A stretch of DNA of 58,495 nt from Flavonifractor sp963557075. Lineage in GTDB: Bacteria > Bacillota > Clostridia > Oscillospirales > Oscillospiraceae. Shown piece after piece: positions 32,977 to 41,912 of the stretch. Where the stretch lies: assembly GCA_963557075.1 (NCBI GenBank), contig CAUWDA010000011.1, positions 1-58,495 of the forward strand, read 5' to 3'. The position numbers and the translations under genes are program-made. The notes under the pieces were generated by a model, which did no database searches, was not told the DNA's origin, and saw only the letters and a program-made list of their open reading frames with translations. Position 1 is the first letter of the stretch. Every line of letters starts with the position of its first letter.

Positions 32977-33411
32977 TCACATCAGGTTCTGCTTCAGTTT
33001 TTCCACCGTACAGAGAAACTGGTCGATCTCCGCCTGGCTCAGACCCCGGGTCAGCTGACTCTCCACGCTCCCGATCCGGTCCATCACATCCTGGCAGAGG
33101 GTCTCGGCCCTGGGGGTGGGGATCACCCGTTTGAGCCGGGCGTCCCGCTCCACCGCCTGCCGGACGATGAAGCCCTGCTCCTCCATACGCTTGAGCAGAC
33201 GGGACGCGGTGGACCGCCGGATGTAGAAGGCCTCCTCGATGTCCTTCTGACACACCTCCTGGTCCCGATTGTGGCTCAGAAAGCCCAGCAGCTTGACCTG
33301 CATTTCCGTAAAGTCGTCCCCGTCCGGCGTACAGGTCACTTCAAGCACCTTACGCCGCAGCAGATTGGATAATGCCTTGATCTCATAGCCCACATGGCGC
33401 TCCTGCCGCAT
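32977..33411 (-). CDS. MarR-family transcriptional regulator
   Basis: A 144-residue winged-helix regulator. The DNA-binding part includes FTEMQVKLLGFLSHN, VCQKDIEEAFYIRRSTASRL (recognition helix) and GFIVRQAVERDARLKRVIPT (wing). It heads the operon with two ABC exporter genes and most likely represses it until a substrate binds. ATG at 33411 has GGAG upstream. The promoter contains an inverted TTAG...CTAA that may be its own operator. Confidence 0.93.
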   Translation of the reverse strand: MRQERHVGYEIKALSNLLRRKVLEVTCTPDGDDFTEMQVKLLGFLSHNRDQEVCQKDIEEAFYIRRSTASRLLKRMEEQGFIVRQAVERDARLKRVIPTPRAETLCQDVMDRIGSVESQLTRGLSQAEIDQFLCTVEKLKQNLM

Positions 33412-33441
33412 TCCGTCATCTCCTTTTGTCGTACTATTTTC

Positions 33442-33470
33442 AGTTTAGTTTGTCTGCTAACAGTTGTCAA
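33442..33470 (-). promoter_or_regulatory. Promoter and likely MarR operator
   Basis: TTGACA and TAAACT with a 17-bp spacer. Between and across them lies TTAG-N8-CTAA in an imperfect inverted repeat, a plausible MarR binding site. Confidence 0.65.
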
Positions 33471-33835
33471 TGCACAACCTTCACAAAACCCCGTCCAAAT
33501 CCCCGGTTTAATTCTGTTACCCTCTTTTCAGGGCAAAAGGAGCCGGAAAACTTCCCGGTTCCCGCTTTTCTTCTCTGCCGCACCCCCGCCCCACACGGCA
33601 AAAAGGGCCTGTTGCAGCCAGCGCAGCAGAAAACCACGGGAACAGAAGCAGGCCCATCATTCAAAAACGGACGGCAGCCCTATTCCTTATATACAATAGG
33701 GGCAGTAGTATGGTATTATGTCGTAGAAAAAGTTCCAATTCTTAGTTTTGCAACCGCTGGTTGCGGAAGTTTCACCCGTAGTTGGTAGTGTGTAACTATG
33801 GATTGCGGTATCCTATTTCCAGGGAGGTAAAGCAA
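33471..33835. other. Intergenic region with partial dispersed repeat
   Basis: No gene is supported. At 33600-33619 the sequence AAAAAGGGCCTGTTGCAGCC matches the start of the dispersed repeat seen near 46.3-46.5 and 58.4 kb. At 33645-33655 GCAGGCCC mirrors its start. No clear promoter for the downstream XRE gene could be fixed. Confidence 0.4.
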
Positions 33836-34294
33836 ATGCTGTCTGAAAGGATCTATCAGCTCAGACGAAAGAATGGGCTTTCTCAAGAGCAGCTTGCAGA
33901 GAAGATCGGCGTTTCAAGGCAGGCTATCTCTAAATGGGAAAGCGGAACATCAACGCCTGAATTAGAAAAGCTGTTGGCACTGAGCGAATGCTTCCGCATG
34001 ACTCTTGATGAACTGGTAAAGGACGAGGCCGCGAATCCAGAGACAAAAGAAGCGACGCCAAACCCAGAAGAAAAGAAGGTCTCAAAGGTGCCGGAGATGA
34101 AAGCGGGCATAGGACTTTGCTTGATCGGCGCCATCTGTCTAATCCTATCCGGCATCATGATGGTCGTAAGCCCAGGCGCGACAGAGCAGTTGAATGCAGC
34201 TTCGACGATCACGATCAGCGGCTCCGGAATCCTCCTTATTCTTTGTGTGCTTTCCATGGTTGCAGGCTTGATCCTGATACTGCGGAAAAAATGA
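33836..34294 (+). CDS. XRE-family regulator with C-terminal membrane segments
   Basis: A 152-residue protein. Residues 1-65 are a Cro/CI helix-turn-helix (ERIYQLRRKNGLSQEQLAEK, GVSRQAISKWESGTSTPELE). A charged linker follows, then two hydrophobic segments at about 90-112 and 122-148 (IGLCLIGAICLILSGIMMVV, ILLILCVLSMVAGLILIL). This membrane-tethered XRE layout is common in gut Firmicutes. ATG follows AGGGAGG. The region has lower GC than its neighbours. It is followed after 38 bases by a second small membrane protein. Confidence 0.88.
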   Translation: MLSERIYQLRRKNGLSQEQLAEKIGVSRQAISKWESGTSTPELEKLLALSECFRMTLDELVKDEAANPETKEATPNPEEKKVSKVPEMKAGIGLCLIGAICLILSGIMMVVSPGATEQLNAASTITISGSGILLILCVLSMVAGLILILRKK

Positions 34295-34332
34295 GCAAAA
34301 TGCGCTCGATTTCCATAACGGAGGGTGATTAT

Positions 34333-34551
34333 ATGAAAAAGCTGAGTTATTTGTTCACAGCACTTGCGATCGTGCTGTCTGACATCATGTGTTTCGTGGT
34401 CGCCTATTGTTATCGTGATATGCTTTGCGGCATTGAACACGCATGTTATAGCGCCCCTGCCAACATCGCATTTCTGTATGCCGTTCCATTCGCGGTGGGC
34501 ATTGCCGTGTGTGCAGTCGTCGCATACATACTTTATAAAAAGTCCAGATAA
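34333..34551 (+). CDS. Small two-segment membrane protein
   Basis: A 72-residue protein with two hydrophobic segments (LSYLFTALAIVLSDIMCFVV and IAFLYAVPFAVGIAVCAVVA), separated by a short Cys-containing loop (YRDMLCGIEHACY), and a basic KKSR end. Function unknown; I do not recognise the family. GGAGGGTGATT precedes the ATG. Position behind the membrane XRE gene suggests an operon, perhaps a signalling pair. A terminator follows. Confidence 0.7.
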   Translation: MKKLSYLFTALAIVLSDIMCFVVAYCYRDMLCGIEHACYSAPANIAFLYAVPFAVGIAVCAVVAYILYKKSR

Positions 34552-34568
34552 ACAATTTACACAAAGTC

Positions 34569-34603
34569 AGAGGCTCCACCCTCATCAGGTGGAGCCTCTT
34601 TTT
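34569..34603 (+). terminator. Terminator after XRE-membrane pair
   Basis: A 12-bp stem AGAGGCTCCACC/GGTGGAGCCTCT with a 7-base loop and T5. Confidence 0.88.
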
Positions 34604-34663
34604 CATGATATTTTTGAAAAGAAACCGTTATCTGCAACAGGCGGCTTTGGAGGAACCTCCCTG

Positions 34664-35437
34664 TTACGCCTGTTTTTCCCGGTCGGCTTTGATGAGGAGC
34701 TTCACCGCCTCAATGCCCACCTCCAACGCGGCAGACAGATCGTGGCTCTCCGTCTGGTCCAGGCCGGCGGCCTCCCGCTCCTGATTCCAGATCACATGGA
34801 AGCAGGAACCGCAGCGCACACCCAGGGCGGCCGCGCAGCAGAACAGGGCCGCCGACTCCATCTCGGAGGCCAGCACGCCCAGCCGCTTCCACGCCTCCCA
34901 TTTATAGAGCAGCTCCTGGGCCACCGGCATACGGGTGGGGCTGTGCTGCCCATAGAAGGAGTCCTTGCACTGGACCACGCCGGCGTGCCAGGGCTTGCCC
35001 AGCTGCCTGGCAGCCTGGACCAGAGCGGCCTGCACCTCATAGTCGGACACGGCGGGGAACTCGATGGGAGCGTACTCCCGGCTGGCGCCCTCATGGCGGA
35101 CAGCGCCGGTGGCGATGACCACGTCGTCGCTCTTGACGGGCAGGGCGATGCCTCCACAGGTCCCTACCCGGATAAAGGTATCCGCGCCGATGTTGTGCAG
35201 CTCCTCCATGGCGATCACTGCGGAGGGCCCGCCGATGCCGGTGGAGCACACGCTCACCTTTTCTCCCAGCAGGGTACCGGTATAGACCGTGTACTCCCGG
35301 TTGGAGCCGATTTTCACCGGATCGTCAAAGTAGGCGGCAATGGCCTCGCACCGGCCAGGGTCGCCGGGCAAAAAGCAGTAGCGGCCCACGTCCCCCTGCT
35401 TACATTTGATATGAAATTGCAGTTCATGCTCATGCAT
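34664..35437 (-). CDS. udp: Uridine phosphorylase
   Basis: A 257-residue nucleoside phosphorylase of the PNP/UDP family. FLPGDPGRCEAIAAYFDDP at the start, TGIGGPSAVIAMEELHNIGA, TFIRVGTCGG for phosphate binding, and GVLASEMESAALF for ribose contact. QHSPTRMP is typical of the uridine phosphorylase branch. It splits uridine with phosphate. Length fits. ATG at 35437 follows GGAGGGAGCCATC. It has its own promoter and stands alone, divergent from the next gene. Confidence 0.9.
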   Translation of the reverse strand: MHEHELQFHIKCKQGDVGRYCFLPGDPGRCEAIAAYFDDPVKIGSNREYTVYTGTLLGEKVSVCSTGIGGPSAVIAMEELHNIGADTFIRVGTCGGIALPVKSDDVVIATGAVRHEGASREYAPIEFPAVSDYEVQAALVQAARQLGKPWHAGVVQCKDSFYGQHSPTRMPVAQELLYKWEAWKRLGVLASEMESAALFCCAAALGVRCGSCFHVIWNQEREAAGLDQTESHDLSAALEVGIEAVKLLIKADREKQA

Positions 35438-35527
35438 GATGGCTCCCTCCTTTGATGGCGGAGGGCCGCGGGAATCCCCGAGATGCCGCGCCCCCCACAG
35501 TCCTGAACGGATATAACGGACGACAGC

Positions 35528-35556
35528 ATTATAGCAGGTTCCGCCGCCCATTACAA
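35528..35556 (-). promoter_or_regulatory. Promoter of uridine phosphorylase gene
   Basis: TTGTAA and consensus TATAAT with a 17-bp spacer. Confidence 0.72.
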
Positions 35557-35594
35557 GCTGCACAACTTTGATATCATTTTGTAACGATTTGTTG

Positions 35595-35623
35595 TTGCTT
35601 TTTTCAGCGAAAGCATTTACAAT
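35595..35623 (+). promoter_or_regulatory. Promoter of the secreted-protein gene
   Basis: TTGCTT and TACAAT with a 17-bp spacer, divergent from the uridine phosphorylase promoter. Confidence 0.6.
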
Positions 35624-35700
35624 CAAGGTGCCGGTATCTATATGATCGGCCTATTTTTTCGCCCGGAGACGGGCAGATCCATCTGGAAAGGAGGCGCGCC

Positions 35701-36393
35701 ATGAAACGAGCTGCTCTGCTCTCTACGCTGGCCCTGCTCTGTGGGCTGGCTCTGGGCTTCGTGGTCGGCAACGGCGTGATGCCCTCCATTCCCTTCTCGG
35801 CCAGCGCCTCCGCCCGCTCCGAAACCAACTATGTCTACGCCAGCTATCATCCAACGCCCGTCCAGACCGAGGTCCCTCTGGACCCCGATGATAACACCCC
35901 TCTGCTGGAGCGGGCCGGACTGGTGCTGGAGGCCCTGAAAGCGGAGGACTATGCCGCCCTGGCCCAGCTGGTCCACCCGGAGCAGGGCGTCACCCTCACC
36001 CCCTATTCCACCGTGGACCCCGCCTGTGACAACGCCATGTCCCAGGAGCAGGTCCGCCATCTGGCCCAGGATGAGCACATCTATACCTGGGGCCTGTTTG
36101 ACGGCTCGGGCATCCCCATCCGCTGCACCCCCGCCCAGTATTTTCAGCGCTATGTCTTCAACGCCGACTTCACCACCGCCCCCCAGGTAGGCATCGACAC
36201 GGTGCTCATCAGCGGAAACGCCCTGGAAAACGTGGCGGAGGCCTATCCCGAAGGGCGGTTTGTGGAATATCACTTCCCGGGCATCGACCCGGAGCTGAAG
36301 GGCTTTGACTGGTGCTCCCTCAAACTGATCTTTGAGGTTTGGAACAACGAGTGGTATCTGGTGGGCATCGTCCATGGGGAGTGGACGATTTGA
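35701..36393 (+). CDS. Secreted/anchored protein of unknown function
   Basis: A 230-residue protein with an N-terminal hydrophobic segment (ALLSTLALLCGLALGFVVG), likely an uncleaved signal anchor or signal peptide. The outer domain (about 65-228) is SnoaL/NTF2-like in appearance: LLERAGLVLEALKAEDYAAL then QLVHPEQGVTLTPYSTVDPA, ending LKLIFEVWNNEWYLVGIVHG. I cannot assign a function. AAAGGAGGCGCGCC leads into the ATG. A terminator follows. Confidence 0.8.
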   Translation: MKRAALLSTLALLCGLALGFVVGNGVMPSIPFSASASARSETNYVYASYHPTPVQTEVPLDPDDNTPLLERAGLVLEALKAEDYAALAQLVHPEQGVTLTPYSTVDPACDNAMSQEQVRHLAQDEHIYTWGLFDGSGIPIRCTPAQYFQRYVFNADFTTAPQVGIDTVLISGNALENVAEAYPEGRFVEYHFPGIDPELKGFDWCSLKLIFEVWNNEWYLVGIVHGEWTI

Positions 36394-36430
36394 TCCCCCT
36401 CCTTTGAACCATATATTTTTTAATTCTCTT

Positions 36431-36462
36431 CAGGGGCTGCTGCGGCAGCCCCTGTTTTCTTT
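36431..36462 (+). terminator. Terminator after the secreted-protein gene
   Basis: Stem CAGGGGCTGC/GCAGCCCCTG with a 4-base loop and TTTTCTTTT tail. Confidence 0.85.
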
Positions 36463-36584
36463 TCCTTCTTTCCGCCTTTTCCGCCAAGATACCGGGTTTT
36501 TTGAAAGAACACTTGCATCCGGGAAAAGATTGCGTTAAGATTGGCCTTACAGTCGTGTGTGTTTCCGCGGATATGTCGGGCCGC

Positions 36585-36613
36585 TTGTGTTCCGCCATTC
36601 CGCGGTATATGAT
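36585..36613 (+). promoter_or_regulatory. Promoter of trkA-trkH
   Basis: TTGTGT and TATGAT with a 17-bp spacer, about 40 bases before trkA. A second candidate (TTGCAT/TAAGAT, 17 bp) lies at 36513-36541, so two start sites are possible. Confidence 0.6.
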
Positions 36614-36654
36614 TGTATTGGGATATTCAGGTATCTGGAAAGGATGAGAGAAGG

Positions 36655-38046
36655 TTGAAGATCATCATTGTTGGTGACGGAAAGGTGGGCTACACACTGG
36701 CAGAGCACCTCTCCCAGGAGGAGCACAACATCACCGTCATCGACACCAACGACGACGCGCTGCGCCGGGCCTCCGAGTCTCTGGACGTGATGTGCGTCAA
36801 GGGCAACGGCGCGTCTATTTCCGCCCTGCTGGAGTCGGGGGCCACCTCCGCCGACGTGCTCATTGCGGCCACCAGCATGGACGAGGTCAATATGGTATGC
36901 TGCTTCACCGCCAAGCGGCTGGGCACCAAATTCACCATTGCCCGGGTCCGCAACGTGGAATACGCTGTGGAGCTGTCCCGGGTCAAGGAGGAGCTGGGCA
37001 TCGACATGGCCATCAACCCGGAGAACGCCACCGCGGTGGAGATCTCCCGGCTGCTCCGCTTCCCCAACGCCACCAATATGGAGACCTTCTGCCGGGGCCG
37101 GGTGGAGCTGATGGGCTTCCGGGTACGGGAGGGGGACTTTATCGCCGACCAGCCCCTGTCCGCCCAGACCAGCAAGATCCGGGATCTGCCCGTGCTCCTG
37201 TGCGCGGCGGAGCGGGAGGACGGCGAGGTCATCATCCCGGACGGCACCTTTGTTCCCCGGGCGGGGGACCGGCTCTACCTGGTGGGCGAGCCGACGGGTC
37301 TGACCGCCTTTTTCCGTCTGCTGGGCCGCCACACCCCCAAGCTCCACACCGCCTTCATCATCGGCGGCGGCCGCATCGCGCACTACCTGACCAACATCCT
37401 GCTGAAGCTGGGAATGCGGGTCAAGATCGTGGAGCGGGACCCGGAGCGCTGCCGCCACCTCAGCGAAATGCTGCCCCACGCCCTCATTATCCACGGAGAC
37501 GGCACCGATCAGGAGCTGCTGGAGGAGGAGAACGCCCGGAATTCCGACGCCTTTATCGCTCTGACAGACCGGGACGAAGATAATCTCATCATCTCCCTCT
37601 ATGCCGCCCAGCAGGGTGTCAAAAAGGTGGTTGCCAAGTCCAACCGGCAGAACTACACCGGTATCGCCCATGCCGCCGGCCTGGACAGCATCATCTCCCC
37701 CAAGCTCATCACCGCCAGCCAGATCCTCCAGGTGGTCCGCGGCATGCAGAACTCCAAGGGCAGCGTGATGAACGCCATGTACAAGATCTGCGACGGCCAC
37801 GCCGAAGCCCTGGAGTTCATCGCCAACGAGACCACCCACAACCAGGGGGTCCCCCTGAAGGACCTGCGGCTCAAAAAGGGCATTCTCATCGCGGTACTGG
37901 TCCACAAGGGACAGATCATCATCCCGGATGGCTCGGCCTCCATCTCCGCCGGTGATACCGTTATTCTGATCTCCCGCAACCACGGCATTCTGGATCTGAA
38001 TGACATCTATGAGGAATCTCTGCTGGATCTGGGGGCGGCGCAATGA
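36655..38046 (+). CDS. trkA: Trk potassium uptake regulatory protein TrkA
   Basis: A 463-residue cytoplasmic regulator with two RCK_N-RCK_C units. The first Rossmann motif is IIIVGDGKVGYTLAEHL at residue 2, the second is AFIIGGGRIAHYLTNILL at about 236. The acidic ends of the following strands (TVIDTND, KIVERDPER) fit NAD(H) binding. RCK_C parts close each half. It gates TrkH for K+ uptake. The start is TTG at 36655, immediately before the first beta strand, with AAAGGA about 11 bases upstream. The stop overlaps trkH as ATGA. Confidence 0.96.
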   Translation: MKIIIVGDGKVGYTLAEHLSQEEHNITVIDTNDDALRRASESLDVMCVKGNGASISALLESGATSADVLIAATSMDEVNMVCCFTAKRLGTKFTIARVRNVEYAVELSRVKEELGIDMAINPENATAVEISRLLRFPNATNMETFCRGRVELMGFRVREGDFIADQPLSAQTSKIRDLPVLLCAAEREDGEVIIPDGTFVPRAGDRLYLVGEPTGLTAFFRLLGRHTPKLHTAFIIGGGRIAHYLTNILLKLGMRVKIVERDPERCRHLSEMLPHALIIHGDGTDQELLEEENARNSDAFIALTDRDEDNLIISLYAAQQGVKKVVAKSNRQNYTGIAHAAGLDSIISPKLITASQILQVVRGMQNSKGSVMNAMYKICDGHAEALEFIANETTHNQGVPLKDLRLKKGILIAVLVHKGQIIIPDGSASISAGDTVILISRNHGILDLNDIYEESLLDLGAAQ

Positions 38047-39479
38047 ACTTCAGACTGGTATTCAAAGTCACCGGCAAGGCCCTGATGGTGGGCGCCATGT
38101 GTATGCTGGTCCCCCTGCTGGTGGCCCTGATCTATCAGGAGGACCCCACCCCCTTTCTCTACACCATCGCACTGATGATGATCGTCGGGTTCCTCCTCTC
38201 CCTGCTGCACAGCAACGACCACTTCTTCCCCCGGGAGGGCTTCTTCTCCGTGGCCCTGATCTGGCTGCTGATGGGCGCATTTGGCGCGCTCCCCTTCTAT
38301 TTCAGCGGCTATTTTCAGTCCTACGTCGACTGCTTCTTTGAGGCGGTCTCCGGCTTCACCACCACCGGCGCCTCCATCCTGACCGCGGTGGAGCCCCTGC
38401 CCAGGGGCATCCTGTTCTGGCGTTCCTTTATCCACTGGCTGGGCGGAATGGGCGTGCTCATCCTCACCATCGCCCTGCTGCCCAGCCTGGGCGCACGCAC
38501 CCTCCACCTGATGAAAGCGGAGAGCCCCGGTCCGGTGGTCAGCAAGCTGGTCCCCAAGAGCAGCCAGTCCTCCAAGATCCTCTACGGCATCTACTGCGGC
38601 CTGACCGCCATTGAGGTGATCGTCCTGCGTATCGCCGGCATGCCCTGGTATGACAGCCTGGTCAATGCCTTCGCCACCGCAGGCACCGGCGGCTTCTCCA
38701 CCCGGAACCTCTCCATCGCCGCCTACGCCAGCCCCGCCATCGAGATCATCATCACCATTTTTATGCTGCTCTTCTCGGTAAACTTCTCCCTCTACTTCCT
38801 GATGCTGTGCGGCAAAGTGCGGCAGGCGCTGAAGAGTGATGAGCTGCGGTTCTTCGTGGTGGTGGTGGCTGCCAGCATTCTGCTCATCTCGGTCAATATC
38901 CGGGGCCTCTACCCCTCCACGGGTGACGCCGTCCGCCACGCCGCCTTCCAGGTGGGCTCTATCATCTCCACCACCGGATTTGCCAGTACGGATTTTAACC
39001 TGTGGCCGGAATTTTCCCGCGTCCTGCTGGTATTGCTGATGTTCATCGGCGCCTGCGCCGGCTCCACCGGCGGCGCCATCAAGTGCTCCCGTATCCTCCT
39101 GCTGGGCCGCTGCATCAAGCGGGAGATCCGCCAGGTCATCCACCCCAGGTCGGTCAACGTGGTCAAGCTGGACGGACGGGTGGTGGATGAGACCGCCCTG
39201 CGGTCCGTCCACATCTTCCTGGCTGCCTACCTCTTTATCACGCTGAGCGCCACCCTGCTGGTCTCCCTGGACAACTACTCCTTCGGCACCACCTTCACCG
39301 CCGTGGTGGCCTGCATCGGCAACATTGGCCCCGGCCTGGAGCTGGTGGGTCCCATGGGCAATTATGCGCTCTTTTCCGACTTCTCCAAGCTGGTGCTTTC
39401 CATGTGTATGATCATCGGACGCCTGGAAGTTTTGCCCATTTTGGTGCTCTTTAGCGGAAATGCATGGAAACGCTCCTAA
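38043..39479 (+). CDS. trkH: Trk potassium uptake channel TrkH
   Basis: A 478-residue membrane protein with about ten hydrophobic segments arranged as four pore repeats. The filter glycines are visible in SGFTTTGASILT, FATAGTGGFSTRN, ISTTGFASTDFN and CIGNIGPGLELVG. It moves K+ (or Na+-coupled K+) inward with TrkA bound from the cytoplasm. Translationally coupled to trkA by a 4-base overlap. Followed by a terminator. Confidence 0.96.
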   Translation: MNFRLVFKVTGKALMVGAMCMLVPLLVALIYQEDPTPFLYTIALMMIVGFLLSLLHSNDHFFPREGFFSVALIWLLMGAFGALPFYFSGYFQSYVDCFFEAVSGFTTTGASILTAVEPLPRGILFWRSFIHWLGGMGVLILTIALLPSLGARTLHLMKAESPGPVVSKLVPKSSQSSKILYGIYCGLTAIEVIVLRIAGMPWYDSLVNAFATAGTGGFSTRNLSIAAYASPAIEIIITIFMLLFSVNFSLYFLMLCGKVRQALKSDELRFFVVVVAASILLISVNIRGLYPSTGDAVRHAAFQVGSIISTTGFASTDFNLWPEFSRVLLVLLMFIGACAGSTGGAIKCSRILLLGRCIKREIRQVIHPRSVNVVKLDGRVVDETALRSVHIFLAAYLFITLSATLLVSLDNYSFGTTFTAVVACIGNIGPGLELVGPMGNYALFSDFSKLVLSMCMIIGRLEVLPILVLFSGNAWKRS

Positions 39480-39500
39480 AGGGCCGGCTCATTTTTGTCT

Positions 39501-39537
39501 AAAGCGTCAAATCCACGGATTTGACGCTTTCTTTTTT
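39501..39537 (+). terminator. Terminator after trkH
   Basis: A 13-14-bp stem AAAGCGTCAAATCC/GGATTTGACGCTTT followed by CTTTTTT. Confidence 0.9.
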
Positions 39538-39545
39538 GAATATAC

Positions 39546-39575
39546 TTGCCAAATGCATACACTTTGAGGTATGAT
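39546..39575 (+). promoter_or_regulatory. Promoter of hppA
   Basis: TTGCCA and TATGAT with an 18-bp spacer. The leader of about 60 bases contains a short hairpin (AAGCCTTG/CAAGGGCTT). Confidence 0.62.
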
Positions 39576-39642
39576 AAGGATGTCTGAAAAACCGGTAAGC
39601 CTTGCGCTACAAGGGCTTTCCGAAACAAAGGAGTTGGGTAAG

Positions 39643-41754
39643 ATGATCGAAAACCTCTTTTGGGTCGGTCTAGTTGGCGCTTTTATCGCGCTTATCTTCG
39701 CCGTAACCCAAGCAAGAAAGGTACTAAAGTTCTCAGAAGGCACAGAACTGATGCAAAAACTCGCCGCTTCCATCCGCAAAGGCGCTAACGCTTACCTTAA
39801 GCGTCAGTATACCACCGTCGCAAAGATCTTTATCGTCGTCTTCGTGATTCTGCTTGTCCTGGCCTGGCAGAATATGCTGGATAACTGGTTCATTCCCTTC
39901 GCCTTCCTCACCGGCGGCATCTATTCCGGTCTGGCCGGTTTCGTGGGCATGAAGATCGCCACCTCCGCCAACGCCCGTACTGCCAACGCCGCTCACGAGA
40001 GCCTGAACCGCGGCCTGAACGTGGCCTTCTCCTCCGGCGCCGTTATGGGTTTCACCGTGGTAGGCCTGGGCCTGCTGGACGTGTCCATCTGGTTCCTCAT
40101 TCTGAAGTACATTGCCCACTTTGAGGCCGCCAAGATCGCCCAGACCATGGTCATGTTTGGCATGGGCGCCTCCTTTATGGCCCTGTTCGGCCGCGTGGGC
40201 GGCGGCATCTTCACCAAGGCCGCCGACGTGGGCGCCGACCTGGTGGGTAAGGTCGAGGCCGGTATCCCCGAGGACGACCCCCGCAACCCCGCCACCATCG
40301 CCGACAACGTGGGCGACAACGTGGGCGACGTGGCCGGCATGGGCGCCGACCTGTACGAATCCTACGTAGGCTCCATCCTGGCCACCTTCGCGCTGGGCGC
40401 CGCCGCCTATGCCTCCGAGGGCAAGGTATGGAACGCCATGCTGCTCCCCCTGATCATCGCTGTGGTGGGCGTTATCTGCTCCGTGCTGGGCAGCTTCCTG
40501 ATCCGCACCAAGGAGAACGCCACCCAGAAGTCTCTGCTGGCCACCCTGCGTAAGGGCACCTACACCGCTGCCGTTCTGGCCGCCATCGCCGCCGCCCCCA
40601 TCACCTATTTCATCATGGGTTCCTGGGGCCCCTACATCGCCATCCTGGCGGGCCTGATCGCCGGCTGCGCCATCGGCTACTTCACCGAGTACTACACCTC
40701 TGATACCTATAAGCCCACCCAAGGCCTGGCCGACTCCACCGAGACCGGCGCTGCCACCACCATCATCGGCGGTATCTCCCTGGGCATGCTGTCCACCGCC
40801 GCCCCCATCATTATCATCGGCATCGCCATCATCGTCTCCTTCCTGGCTGCCGGCGGCTCCCTGACCACCGGCGGCGCCAACTATGAGCTGCTCTTCTCCA
40901 AGGGCCTGTACGGCATCGGCATCGCCGCTGTGGGCATGCTGTCCACCCTGGGCATCACCCTGGCCACCGACGCCTACGGCCCCGTGGCCGACAACGCCGG
41001 CGGCATCGCCGAGATGAGCGGCCTGGGCGAGGAGGTCCGCAACCGCACCGACGCCCTGGACTCCCTGGGCAACACCACCGCTGCCACCGGCAAGGGCTTT
41101 GCCATCGGCTCCGCCGCCCTCACCGCTCTGGCTCTGCTGGTCTCCTATGTGGACGTGGTCAAGGGCAAGCTGGACCACGCCATGGACCTGTCCCTCACCA
41201 ACCCCGCCGTGCTGGTGGGCCTGTTCGTGGGCGCTATGCTCACCTTCGTCTTTGCCGCCCTCACCATGAGCGGCGTGCAGCGTGCCGCCCAGTCCATCGT
41301 GGTTGAGGTCCGCCGTCAGTTCCGGGAGATCTCCGGCATCATGGAAGGCAAGGCCGACCCCGACTATGCTTCCTGCGTGGATCTGTGCACCAAGGGCGCT
41401 CTGCATGAGATGGTCGTCCCCTCCCTGCTGGCTATCATCGTCCCCGTAGTCGTGGGCCTGATCCTGGGTGCTGAGGCCGTTGTTGGCCTGTTGGGCGGCG
41501 TCACCGTCACCGGCTTTGTGGTGGCTGTGTTCATGTCCAACGCCGGCGGCGCCTGGGACAATGCCAAGAAGTACATCGAGAGCGGAAAGCACGGCGGCAA
41601 GGGTTCCGATTGCCACAAGGCCGCCGTCATCGGCGACACCGTGGGCGACCCCTTCAAGGACACCTCCGGCCCCTCTCTGAACATCCTGATCAAGCTGTGT
41701 TCCACCGTCTCCATCGTGTTCTCCGGTCTGATCACCTCGTTCCACCTGTTCTGA
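39643..41754 (+). CDS. hppA: K+-stimulated membrane-bound pyrophosphatase
   Basis: A 703-residue ion-pumping pyrophosphatase with about 16 membrane segments. Substrate motifs: DVGADLVGKVE (DX7KXE), NPATIADNVGDNVGDVAGMG and, near the C-terminus, GDTVGDPFKDTSGPS. The GNTTAATGKG motif has alanine at the position that is lysine in K+-independent enzymes, so K+ stimulation is expected. Whether Na+ or H+ is pumped cannot be read with confidence. ATG at 39643 follows AAAGGAGTTGGGTAAG. An in-frame upstream ATG lacks this. It sits directly after the K+ uptake operon, under its own promoter. Codons are strongly GC-ending, as in highly expressed genes. Confidence 0.97.
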   Translation: MIENLFWVGLVGAFIALIFAVTQARKVLKFSEGTELMQKLAASIRKGANAYLKRQYTTVAKIFIVVFVILLVLAWQNMLDNWFIPFAFLTGGIYSGLAGFVGMKIATSANARTANAAHESLNRGLNVAFSSGAVMGFTVVGLGLLDVSIWFLILKYIAHFEAAKIAQTMVMFGMGASFMALFGRVGGGIFTKAADVGADLVGKVEAGIPEDDPRNPATIADNVGDNVGDVAGMGADLYESYVGSILATFALGAAAYASEGKVWNAMLLPLIIAVVGVICSVLGSFLIRTKENATQKSLLATLRKGTYTAAVLAAIAAAPITYFIMGSWGPYIAILAGLIAGCAIGYFTEYYTSDTYKPTQGLADSTETGAATTIIGGISLGMLSTAAPIIIIGIAIIVSFLAAGGSLTTGGANYELLFSKGLYGIGIAAVGMLSTLGITLATDAYGPVADNAGGIAEMSGLGEEVRNRTDALDSLGNTTAATGKGFAIGSAALTALALLVSYVDVVKGKLDHAMDLSLTNPAVLVGLFVGAMLTFVFAALTMSGVQRAAQSIVVEVRRQFREISGIMEGKADPDYASCVDLCTKGALHEMVVPSLLAIIVPVVVGLILGAEAVVGLLGGVTVTGFVVAVFMSNAGGAWDNAKKYIESGKHGGKGSDCHKAAVIGDTVGDPFKDTSGPSLNILIKLCSTVSIVFSGLITSFHLF

Positions 41755-41766
41755 TCTTACGGAAGC

Positions 41767-41806
41767 GCGGGGCCATTTCCAAGCTGGAAATGGCCCCGCT
41801 TTTTTC
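41767..41806 (+). terminator. Terminator after hppA
   Basis: A 14-bp stem GCGGGGCCATTTCC/GGAAATGGCCCCGC with a 5-base loop and T6. Confidence 0.92.
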
Positions 41807-41851
41807 TTTCCCGGGTGTTCTGTTCCGGTCGCGTTCTGACCCTTATTTTAC

Positions 41852-41880
41852 TTGCAACCGGACCGGCATCGTGGGATAAT
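41852..41880 (+). promoter_or_regulatory. Promoter of fbp
   Basis: TTGCAA and GATAAT with a 17-bp spacer. Confidence 0.65.
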
Positions 41881-41912
41881 GTGGGTAACGACCCCAAAGG
41901 AGGCTCTCATAT

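Noticed and set aside
39733..41745. Minus-strand open frame of about 670 codons
   Set aside because: Antisense shadow of hppA. The Gly/His/Asp-rich composition mirrors the codon bias of the real gene and no motif is present.
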